The notes under the pieces: model-generated
Told to the model about the DNA's origin: nothing
Databases searched by the model: none
Seen by the model: only the letters and a program-made list of their open reading frames with translations
Program-made: the position numbers and the translations under genes
Origin: Clostridiales bacterium
GTDB taxonomy: Bacteria; Bacillota; Clostridia; Peptostreptococcales; JAAYPU01
Assembly: GCA_012519645.1 (NCBI GenBank)
Contig: JAAYPU010000083.1
Coordinates: 1-10,063 of the forward strand
DNA: 10,063 bases
Reading direction: 5' to 3'
Shown here: positions 1 to 4,716 of the stretch, piece after piece
How the letters are laid out: each line of letters starts with the position of its first letter
Numbering within the stretch: position 1 is the first letter of the stretch

Positions 1-660
1 GAAACTGTCCTTATGCCCGGAGATCCATTAAGGGCTAAATATATTGCAGAGAATTTCCTGGAAAATACGGTATGTTATAATCAGGTAAGAGGCATGTATG
101 GGTTTACGGGAACTTATAAAGGTAAAAAAGTATCAGTACAGGGCTCCGGAATGGGTATGCCCTCTATAGGAATTTATTCTTATGAGCTCATCACACAGTT
201 TGGTGTTAAAAATCTGATACGTGTGGGATCCTGCGGATCATTGCAAAATAACGTGAAGATTAGAGATATTATTTTAGCGGTCAGTGCTTCAACCAATTCA
301 AGATATGTCCATAATTTTAATCTCCCCGGAGATTATGCGCCTACAGCCAGCTTTGAATTATTGATGAAGGCTTGGAAAGCTGCTGAGACTAAAAAGTCAA
401 AAGTAGTAGCCGGAAATGTATTATCCACGGATATATTTTATGATGATGATCCTGATATATGGAAAGAGTGGGCAAAGATGGGTGTTCTGGCTGTTGAGAT
501 GGAAGCCGCAGCTTTGTATATGAATGCTGCAAGACTTGGTGCGAACGCATTGGCAATACTTACAGTCAGTGACAGCCTCGTTACTCATGAAGTTACAACT
601 TCAGAGGAACGTGAAAAAACATTCACAGATATGATGGAAATTGCACTGGAAATTATATGA
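1..660 (+). CDS. deoD: Purine nucleoside phosphorylase DeoD-type (5' end missing)
   Basis: Cytosolic enzyme that splits purine (deoxy)nucleosides with phosphate into free base and (deoxy)ribose-1-phosphate, for purine salvage. The frame is open from the first base of the window, so the start codon and roughly the first 20 residues lie upstream; the first visible ATG (13) is internal, since the residues before it (ETVL) already match the family just ahead of the conserved MPGDPLRAKYIA. Counting from the first visible codon, RVGSCGS (about 74-80) is the phosphate-site loop, VEMEAA (165-170) contacts the ribose, and Asp in TVSDS (about 191) is the usual proton donor. The 219 visible residues plus the missing start fit the usual length near 235-240. 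The C-terminus is intact and ends in TGA. The gene converges on the DUF3298-like gene, with hairpins and heptad repeats between them. Confidence 0.96.
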   Translation, partial: ETVLMPGDPLRAKYIAENFLENTVCYNQVRGMYGFTGTYKGKKVSVQGSGMGMPSIGIYSYELITQFGVKNLIRVGSCGSLQNNVKIRDIILAVSASTNSRYVHNFNLPGDYAPTASFELLMKAWKAAETKKSKVVAGNVLSTDIFYDDDPDIWKEWAKMGVLAVEMEAAALYMNAARLGANALAILTVSDSLVTHEVTTSEEREKTFTDMMEIALEII

Positions 661-661
661 T

Positions 662-764
662 AACTAAAAACTATGAACTAAGAGTTAAGGAAGATTTTGT
701 GTTTTACAAACACAAAATCTTTATTTTTATACTGACAACCAATCTTAATTTTAATTCTTAATTC
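662..764. repeat. Heptad repeat block I (deoD 3' side)
   Basis: Two short 7-bp arrays flank a hairpin. The first is four units at 662-689 (AACTAAA, AACTATG, AACTAAG, AGTTAAG). The second is three units at 744-764 (CTTAATT, then TTAATTC twice). Bases 676-719, which include the hairpin, recur almost exactly at 2420-2463 with 2 differences in 44. No coding potential is seen. Confidence 0.75.
691..721 (+). terminator. Hairpin downstream of deoD, probable terminator
   Basis: A perfect 14-bp stem (691-704 with 708-721) has a 3-nt loop TAC and is followed by the T-rich TATTTTTAT. It lies 31 bp past the deoD stop, where a rho-independent terminator is expected. The stem is AT-rich, and the same hairpin with a TGC loop is found at 2436-2463, so it also belongs to the dispersed repeat material. 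Termination is inferred. Confidence 0.55.
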
Positions 765-796
765 TACTGAAGAAATCTAAGATTTCTTCAGTAGAA
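762..796 (-). terminator. Long perfect hairpin over the 3' end of the DUF3298-like gene
   Basis: A 17-bp perfect inverted repeat (762-778 with 780-796) has a single central base. It covers the last two codons and the stop (TGA at 790-788) of the minus-strand gene, so the coding end is part of the stem. It probably marks the end of that transcript and may also stop read-through from deoD. There is no clear T-tract on either side, so intrinsic termination is uncertain; 3'-end protection is an alternative. Confidence 0.5.
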
Positions 797-1405
797 GGTC
801 ATCATTCTTCTCAATATACTGTCTTCTCCGATAAGGTTTTTTATTTCATATAAGGATATTGGAAATGCGGGGAAACCTTGGGCATAGGGTGCCAGTTCAT
901 AAAGCTGAAAAAAAATGACTAAGGATTTATCTGCTATATAGAAATCGGGATCAGGAGGTAATCTGTTAAAACCGCCTAAAATAGGCATTTGCCTGGATTC
1001 GATCTGCTTTTTAATTATTTCAGACAATTCTTCGTAATAAGGAGTACCTTCAATAAAGAGTTTATCAAAAGGAATAACGTTACCTGTTTTTACATCAAAG
1101 GTCAAAGGTTCAATTAAAGTATAACCGTGAGCACCTCCCGCATATGAATAGCTAAGCAATATAAGACTTAAAATGTTCCTTTCATTTGTTTTTATTTCAT
1201 AAGATCCCTTTATTTGCATATTTGGGTTACTGGCATACCCCTGCTCAGCTATGAGTTTATTGACATTATTGATAATAATCTGATTTATTTTATTTTCAAT
1301 TACCTTATTAGTTAATTCCACTGATGGATAAATTACTTCAAAATCAGGAGGCTTTTTAATCGTTATGTTACGAATGGGCACCGGCAGCGGAATGATATTA
1401 TTCAA
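788..1405 (-). CDS. DUF4163/DUF3298 (RsiV/PdaC-like) domain protein
   Basis: A protein of 205 residues with the two-part fold found in RsiV and in the N-terminal part of PdaC. Residues about 20-105 are DUF4163-like, with YPSVE near 26 and the hallmark YAGGAHGYT at 88-96. LTFDVKTGNVIPFDKLF (101-117) leads into a DUF3298-like part with SLVIFFQLYELAPYAQGF (161-178). Family members are usually secreted or membrane-anchored and can bind lysozyme or cell-wall material, but no signal peptide or membrane helix is seen here. The start is TTG at 1405, supported by GGAGAGG ending 6 nt upstream; no better ATG fits. The gene is monocistronic, converges on deoD and is backed by a repeat-filled region. The specific role is unknown; the family call is from remembered motifs. 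Confidence 0.8.
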   Translation of the reverse strand: MNNIIPLPVPIRNITIKKPPDFEVIYPSVELTNKVIENKINQIIINNVNKLIAEQGYASNPNMQIKGSYEIKTNERNILSLILLSYSYAGGAHGYTLIEPLTFDVKTGNVIPFDKLFIEGTPYYEELSEIIKKQIESRQMPILGGFNRLPPDPDFYIADKSLVIFFQLYELAPYAQGFPAFPISLYEIKNLIGEDSILRRMMTFY

Positions 1406-1463
1406 TGAGCCCCTCTCCTTTACATCTATTCTCTAATTCAGTATATTAATGATAAAGGATAAA

Positions 1464-1527
1464 TGATGCTGCGCATCAGTGTGTCGTTTGTCGTTTATCG
1501 TGTATCGTGTAATGATGCTGCGCATCA
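1464..1527. repeat. Two TGATGC-TGC-GCATCA hairpins bracketing a heptad array
   Basis: The 15-bp stem-loop word (arms TGATGC and GCATCA, loop TGC) is at 1464-1478 and again at 1513-1527. A third copy, with one extra base pair, is at 2361-2377. Between the first two lie four heptads at 1481-1508 (GTGTCGT, TTGTCGT, TTATCGT, GTATCGT). The exact recurrence of both arms and loop marks this as a copied element rather than a chance palindrome. Confidence 0.75.
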
Positions 1528-1558
1528 GAGGATAGGATATAGGGAATTGTTCGAATTC

Positions 1559-1775
1559 TAGGTTCGTGGTTCGAAGTGCAATTGACAACTGACAACTGAA
1601 AACTGATAGTTGAGGATGACTTTGCTTCTCAAAGTCTAAAGAATAATTAATAAAAGTTACATTCATTTTAAAGGTGAAATTTGTTCAAACAAATTTCTTC
1701 CTTATCTTTCAGTTCTCAGTTTTCAGTTTTCAGTTCAGCCTGAGACCTGAGACCTGAGACCTTAGACCTAAGACC
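1559..1775. repeat. Heptad repeat block II with central hairpins, upstream of thpR
   Basis: Arrays in order: GGTTCGT/GGTTCGA (1561-1574); GACAACT twice, GAAAACT, GATAGTT (1584-1611); CAGTTCT, CAGTTTT twice, CAGTTCA (1710-1737); TGAGACC three times, TTAGACC, TAAGACC (1741-1775). Two hairpins lie in the middle: 1618-1636 (7-bp stem GACTTTG, loop CTTCT) and 1676-1697 (10-bp stem GAAATTTGTT, loop CA). The AACTGA-type units on the left are the reverse complement of the TCAGTT units on the right, so 1584-1737 as a whole is an imperfect inverted repeat. The last array ends 14 bp before the thpR ribosome binding site. No gene is supported in 1406-1801. Confidence 0.8.
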
Positions 1776-1801
1776 TAAAGTAAACAGTCGGAGGCGATAT
1801 T

Positions 1802-2344
1802 GTGCGTGTTTTTTATGCTATAGAATTTGAAGAGGATATTAAAGAATATATATATGAAAAAGTTCTGGCATTAAAGGGAAAAAGCATAAAAGGGAACTTT
1901 GGAAGAAAAGAAAATATACATCTGACTCTTAAATTTATCGGAGAAGTTGAGATAGAAAAAGTAAAAGGGCTGTCAAATGTATTAGACAATATAGCAACAG
2001 GCAAAAAGATATTTTCTCTGGTTATGAACCAAGTAGGTCAATTTGACAGAGGCCAAAATGCAATTATCTGGATTGGTATAGAAGAAAGTAAAAGTCTTCA
2101 AAATCTTCATGCTTCTTTGGATAATGAGCTTTCTAAATTGGGATATGAAAAGGAAAGAAAAAAATTCGTACCCCATATAACCTTAGGGCGGCAGGTCGTA
2201 TTGAGAAGTGCTGAAATTTTTAAAGATATTAAAATATCAGGTACTATTCAAGTAAAAAAACTTTCCTTGATGGAAAGTAAAAGAGTCGATGGAGTGCTGA
2301 AATATATTCCGGTACACACAGTACAATTAGGGGATAGAGTATAG
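1802..2344 (+). CDS. thpR: RNA 2',3'-cyclic phosphodiesterase / 2'-5' RNA ligase family
   Basis: A 180-residue member of the 2H phosphoesterase family (formerly LigT), which opens 2',3'-cyclic phosphate ends on RNA and in vitro can join tRNA halves by a 2'-5' bond. Both catalytic HxTx motifs are visible: HLTLKFIG (His40, Thr42) and HITLGR (His125, Thr127). The N-terminus MRVFYAIEF and the total length are typical. The start is GTG at 1802 with GGAGG at 1790-1794, 7 nt away. Both flanks are heptad repeats: the 5' array ends at 1775, and the last codons (GDRV and the stop) are themselves written in the first unit of the array that continues downstream from 2335. No partner genes are adjacent, and the cellular substrate is not known from context. 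Confidence 0.93.
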   Translation: MRVFYAIEFEEDIKEYIYEKVLALKGKSIKGNFGRKENIHLTLKFIGEVEIEKVKGLSNVLDNIATGKKIFSLVMNQVGQFDRGQNAIIWIGIEESKSLQNLHASLDNELSKLGYEKERKKFVPHITLGRQVVLRSAEIFKDIKISGTIQVKKLSLMESKRVDGVLKYIPVHTVQLGDRV

Positions 2345-2564
2345 GGAATAGGGAATAGGGATGATGCTGCGCATCATTTTATGGAGTATAGAGTATGAAG
2401 TATAGAAAAACTAAGTAATAACTAAGAGTTAAGGAAGATTTTGTGTTTTGCAAGCACAAAATCAACTGACAACTGAAAACTGCCAACTGAAAGATAAGGA
2501 AGATATTTTTCAAAAAGAAAAATATCAAACATAATTCATAATTCATAATTCTTAAATCATAACT
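2335..2564. repeat. Heptad repeat block III between thpR and yjbQ
   Basis: This fills the whole thpR-yjbQ gap. Arrays: TAGAGTA, TAGGGAA twice, TAGGGAT (2335-2362); GGAGTAT, AGAGTAT, GAAGTAT (2383-2403); AACTAAG, AACTAAG, AGTTAAG (2409-2433, with 4 extra bases after the first); AACTGAC, AACTGAA, AACTGCC, AACTGAA (2464-2491); CATAATT three times, CTTAAAT, CATAACT (2530-2564). Hairpins between them: 2361-2377 (third TGATGC copy), 2436-2463 (near-copy of the hairpin after deoD) and 2502-2526 (10-bp stem GATATTTTTC, loop AAAAA). No promoter for yjbQ is obvious inside. The minus-strand frame here is an artefact of the repeats. Confidence 0.8.
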
Positions 2565-2588
2565 TGCATTTAGCTTCGCTAAATGCAA
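2564..2588 (+). promoter_or_regulatory. Leader hairpin abutting the yjbQ ribosome binding site
   Basis: An 11-bp perfect stem (TTGCATTTAGC with GCTAAATGCAA) has a TTC loop and ends one base before GGGAGG (2590-2595). In the mRNA it would sit directly against the Shine-Dalgarno sequence. It may protect the 5' end or affect ribosome access, or it may just be one more of the block's hairpin elements. The structure is certain; the function is inferred. Confidence 0.5.
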
Positions 2589-2602
2589 AGGGAGGTATTT
2601 CA

Positions 2603-3019
2603 ATGAAAAGCTATAGAAAAGAGCTGTGGTTTGATATAAAAGGAAGGCGTGCTTTTATTAATATTACCCGAGAGGTAGAAAAATGTCTTAAGGAAAGCGG
2701 TATTCAAGAAGGGCTTCTTTTATGCAATGCAATGCATATTACAGCAAGTGTTTTTATAAATGATGATGAATCCGGTTTACATCAGGACTTTGAACGTTTT
2801 CTTGAAAAATTGGCACCTGAGAAGCCGTATAGCCAGTATGCACATAACGGATTTGAAGATAATGGAGATGCTCATTTAAAAAGAACAATTATGGGGAGAG
2901 AAGTCGTGGTTGCTGTTACAAAAGGAGAACTTGATTTCGGTCCATGGGAGCAAATCTTTTATGGGGAGTTTGACGGAAACAGAAGAAAGCGTGTATTGGT
3001 AAAGATAATCGGAGAATAG
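2603..3019 (+). CDS. yjbQ: YjbQ / UPF0047 family protein
   Basis: A 138-residue protein of the UPF0047 (YjbQ) family, often annotated as secondary thiamine-phosphate synthase because an E. coli member has weak activity of that kind; the true role is unsettled. Family motifs are in order: AMHITASVFIND (about 43-54; HTSAS-like, His45), DNGDAHLKRTIMG (86-98, His91) and WEQIFYGEFDG (115-125), then RRKRVLVKIIGE at the C-terminus. Length is as expected for the family. The start chosen is ATG 2603, 7 nt after GGGAGG (2590-2595). A longer reading from TTG 2564 would translate the leader hairpin and is not credible. The gene stands alone between heptad blocks III and IV, so context gives no pathway link; in particular no thiamine gene is nearby. 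Confidence 0.92.
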   Translation: MKSYRKELWFDIKGRRAFINITREVEKCLKESGIQEGLLLCNAMHITASVFINDDESGLHQDFERFLEKLAPEKPYSQYAHNGFEDNGDAHLKRTIMGREVVVAVTKGELDFGPWEQIFYGEFDGNRRKRVLVKIIGE

Positions 3020-3211
3020 GCATCTGAAGATGCAATTAAGAATTAAGAATTAAGAATTAAGGAGGAAATTTGACAGAAAGTCAAATTTCTTCATTAACTA
3101 TCAGTTGGCAGTAGAAATCAATGAATATAATTCATGATTTCTTTGCATAAGTTCGCCGGCTATTTGTTTCACAAATAGGGCGAGCTAAGATCAGTTATCA
3201 GTTGTCAGTTT
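3020..3211. repeat. Heptad repeat block IV with four different hairpins
   Basis: It starts at the yjbQ stop. Hairpins: 3020-3033 (6-bp stem GCATCT); 3065-3089 (10-bp stem GAAATTTGAC, loop AGAAA, the likeliest yjbQ terminator); 3114-3141 (12 bp with one bulged base, loop ATA); 3151-3185 (two-part stem, loop TTC, with inner arms CTATTTGT/ACAAATAG). Arrays: AATTAAG four times (3034-3061) and TCAGTTA, TCAGTTG, TCAGTTT (3191-3211). The stem words all differ, yet the layout of array, hairpin, array repeats that of the other blocks. Nothing coding is seen between 3020 and 3599. Confidence 0.78.
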
Positions 3212-3254
3212 ATTACTTTTCTCTTGTATTTGTTGCCGAGCAGAAAAAATGTGT

Positions 3255-3286
3255 GCCATTGAGTATTAAATATAAGCCAATGAGAC
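3255..3286 (+). promoter_or_regulatory. Paired direct repeat, candidate LytTR operator 1
   Basis: GCCATTGAG at 3255 and GCCAATGAG at 3276 are direct repeats whose starts are exactly 21 bp apart, i.e. two helical turns on the same face. The 11-mer AATATAAGCCA (3269-3279) recurs exactly at the second operator (4112-4122), with the same 21-bp spacing. The pair ends just upstream of the promoter at 3295. AgrA- and VirR-type LytTR regulators bind such paired direct repeats upstream of the -35 box, and a LytTR gene closes this locus. Binding is inferred. Confidence 0.6.
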
Positions 3287-3294
3287 AAGGTCTA

Positions 3295-3323
3295 TTGAAA
3301 TGAGAAAAAATATTATTTACAAT
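3295..3323 (+). promoter_or_regulatory. Sigma-A-type promoter of the first membrane-protein gene
   Basis: TTGAAA (3295-3300) and TACAAT (3318-3323) are separated by 17 bp, giving 5/6 matches to each consensus box. The start of transcription would be near 3330, so the leader to the ATG at 3600 is about 270 nt. A weaker alternative, TTATTA-17-TATGAT at 3521-3549, would give a short leader. Confidence 0.6.
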
Positions 3324-3329
3324 TTAGTT

Positions 3330-3599
3330 AACATATGTTTCATTACATATGTTCATGTGCGCACCTAAGCAATAATTGTAGTATTGTTTGTAAGTCAAAA
3401 AGGGTTTTCGGGATTAACAGGTCTCCACAGTATAAGGGATGTAGCTTCGTGCTATGTCTCTTCTGCATTGTATATATAAATTAAGACAGTAATATATGCC
3501 AGATAGACAAACGGACAAGTTTATTATGATTTATTATTTTTTTTATGATAGTATGAATTTAAGCTATATCCTCTTGTTATATTAGGAGATGCTTATTTT
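3330..3599 (+). promoter_or_regulatory. Long structured leader upstream of the first membrane-protein gene
   Basis: About 270 non-coding bases. AACATATG (3330-3337) can pair with CATATGTT (3346-3353) right at the predicted 5' end. A 12-bp RNA stem with three G-U pairs is formed by AAGGGATGTAGC (3434-3445) and GCTATGTCTCTT (3451-3462) over loop TTCGT, with CAG/CTG pairing below it. There is no U-tract behind it, so it is not a normal terminator. A lone GCCAGATA half-site is at 3498-3505. I recognise no known riboswitch class. Confidence 0.35.
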
Positions 3600-4091
3600 A
3601 TGAATCATTTTTTAAATACCCTGCTCATTTCTATGTTCATATCTTTTCCGGAAGTAATATTAATAATGATGATAGGATTTGGTCTCTGCGGCATAATTTT
3701 ACCGGTTAGAAAGATAACGGTTATTGCTGCTTTACAGGCCATTTTTGCATTTATTATCATGTATATTAATACACCTTTTGGATTGCATAATTTATTTCAA
3801 TTCATTTCCCTGCTAATCATAATTACAGTTATTTTAAGAATCAAAATGATTAAAGCAACTATACCATTGCTTATTGGAGTATTTATAGATACAGCCTGCC
3901 AAAATATATTTATTGTATTAAATTTATTTAATACTCTTGATTTAGAAAAAATGGGACATGATTTTTTATATACTTTACCCAGAGTTCTTATTCTTTTTGC
4001 GATACTTTTAACAATATTTTTCATCATTAAGGAGAACAAAATCATATTATGCCGTATTTCGATAAACGATGATGAGAAAATAAAATCCTAA
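3600..4091 (+). CDS. Five-helix membrane protein of the Agr-like locus, paralogue 1
   Basis: A very hydrophobic protein of 163 residues with five likely membrane helices (about 8-30, 36-56, 65-81, 86-110, 123-143) and a short charged tail. I cannot assign a named family. It is clearly paralogous to the next gene: both share SFPE (15-18 here), MIG(F/L)xLC shortly after it, PFGLHN (59-64) and an (L/V)LIG segment near 90 followed by a conserved Asp, with the same spacing throughout. There are no enzyme motifs. The ATG at 3600 is preceded by AGGAG (3584-3588) at 11 nt, rather far; an out-of-frame ATG at 3589 opens a 4-codon frame whose TGA overlaps this start. The gene has its own operator and promoter and is 136 bp from paralogue 2. 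Given the neighbouring kinase's short membrane part, a role as receptor or kinase partner is a reasonable guess only. Confidence 0.8.
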   Translation: MNHFLNTLLISMFISFPEVILIMMIGFGLCGIILPVRKITVIAALQAIFAFIIMYINTPFGLHNLFQFISLLIIITVILRIKMIKATIPLLIGVFIDTACQNIFIVLNLFNTLDLEKMGHDFLYTLPRVLILFAILLTIFFIIKENKIILCRISINDDEKIKS

Positions 4092-4097
4092 TAAGTT

Positions 4098-4129
4098 GCC
4101 AGATATGCTTGAATATAAGCCAGTTATAC
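4098..4129 (+). promoter_or_regulatory. Paired direct repeat, candidate LytTR operator 2
   Basis: GCCAGATAT at 4098 and GCCAGTTAT at 4119 are direct repeats with starts 21 bp apart, as in operator 1, and share its AATATAAGCCA junction. The second copy, CCAGTTATACG, also resembles the VirR box consensus CCAGTTNTNCAC of Clostridium perfringens, from memory. It lies between the two paralogous genes and ahead of the compact agr operon. The role is inferred. Confidence 0.6.
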
Positions 4130-4136
4130 GTTTGAA

Positions 4137-4165
4137 TTAAAAATTGAGAACATTTTCCATAAGAT
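4137..4165 (+). promoter_or_regulatory. Weak candidate promoter of the agr-like operon
   Basis: TTAAAA (4137-4142) and TAAGAT (4160-4165) are spaced 17 bp and match 4/6 at each box. The -35 starts 18 bp after the second GCCA, against 19 bp at operator 1. A weak core promoter at this distance fits activation by a bound regulator. Other AT-rich hexamers nearby make the exact choice uncertain. Confidence 0.35.
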
Positions 4166-4227
4166 ATGTGGTAAAATAATGAAGACAGATTTGTGTAAAA
4201 TTTAACATAATAATTATGGAGGTTCCT

Positions 4228-4716
4228 ATGCTTGATCTGATTTTTATTACTGTTTTTTTATCCTTTCCGGAGTTTGTGCTTGATTTGATGATAGGGCTAA
4301 GTCTTTGCAATATAAAAGTGAGTTTGAAAAAAATATTATTAGTTGCGTTTATCCAAGCTTTTGTTGCATTTTTTGTTTGGAAAATACATATTCCATTTGG
4401 CTTACATAATATCATTCAGAAATTAATTTGTTGGATCATTGTAATAATTATTCTTGAAATAAAATTTTATAAGGCTATTGTTCCAGTATTGATCGGATAT
4501 TTTCTTGATAGCATTATCCAGGGAATATTTATTTCCTCAGCAGGGCTGTTTATTGAACTTGACTTCAATAGATTAGGAGTTGAATTTGGGTATACTTTAA
4601 TTTACTCACTATGTATTTTTATTATATTATCCATCATCTTACTTATTGTTAAGAAAACAAACTTTCATTTTTGTGATTTAAGTGCAGAGGGTGAATTCAT
4701 TGGAGAGCAAAAATAG
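4228..4716 (+). CDS. Five-helix membrane protein of the Agr-like locus, paralogue 2
   Basis: A membrane protein of 162 residues, paralogous to the gene at 3600: LSFPEF (11-16), MIGLSLC (21-27), PFGLHN (56-61) and PVLIGYFLDS (86-95) all align with it, as does the five-helix layout. The family is not one I can name. The start is ATG 4228 with GGAGG (4218-4222) 5 nt before; the ATG at 4216 is rejected because it contains that ribosome binding site. The 3' end overlaps the start of the histidine kinase gene by 17 bp, implying translational coupling and a shared job. The two copies have diverged well beyond recent duplication, so they may have different partners or ligands. It might supply the transmembrane sensor missing from the kinase, or modulate it; neither is shown by the sequence. 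Confidence 0.83.
   Translation: MLDLIFITVFLSFPEFVLDLMIGLSLCNIKVSLKKILLVAFIQAFVAFFVWKIHIPFGLHNIIQKLICWIIVIIILEIKFYKAIVPVLIGYFLDSIIQGIFISSAGLFIELDFNRLGVEFGYTLIYSLCIFIILSIILLIVKKTNFHFCDLSAEGEFIGEQK

Noticed and set aside
1433..1666. Minus-strand reading frame of 77 residues
   Set aside because: It is heptad repeat read as protein (LSVFSCQLS comes from the AACTGA units), has no ribosome binding site, and its codons are the repeat units in shifting frames.
1584..1737. Insertion sequence or transposon remnant
   Set aside because: Inverted arms are present, but there is no transposase fragment and no clear target duplication, so I keep it as a repeat element only.
1481..1775. CRISPR array
   Set aside because: Units are 7 bp, directly adjacent and differ between arrays; there are no 25-40 bp repeats with unique spacers and no cas genes.
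2564..2602. TTG start giving yjbQ 13 extra residues
   Set aside because: It would translate the leader hairpin and the ribosome binding site; ATG 2603 has ideal spacing to GGGAGG.
2379..2603. Minus-strand reading frame of 74 residues
   Set aside because: Same artefact; it contains the near-identical string LAVFSCQL because it reads the same repeat family in block III.
3330..3599. Known riboswitch in the long leader
   Set aside because: I compared it by eye with c-di-GMP and other common classes and saw none of their conserved cores; a covariance search would be needed to exclude them.
4216..4227. Earlier ATG for membrane paralogue 2
   Set aside because: The ATG overlaps the GGAGG that serves ATG 4228, and the paralogue aligns from 4228.
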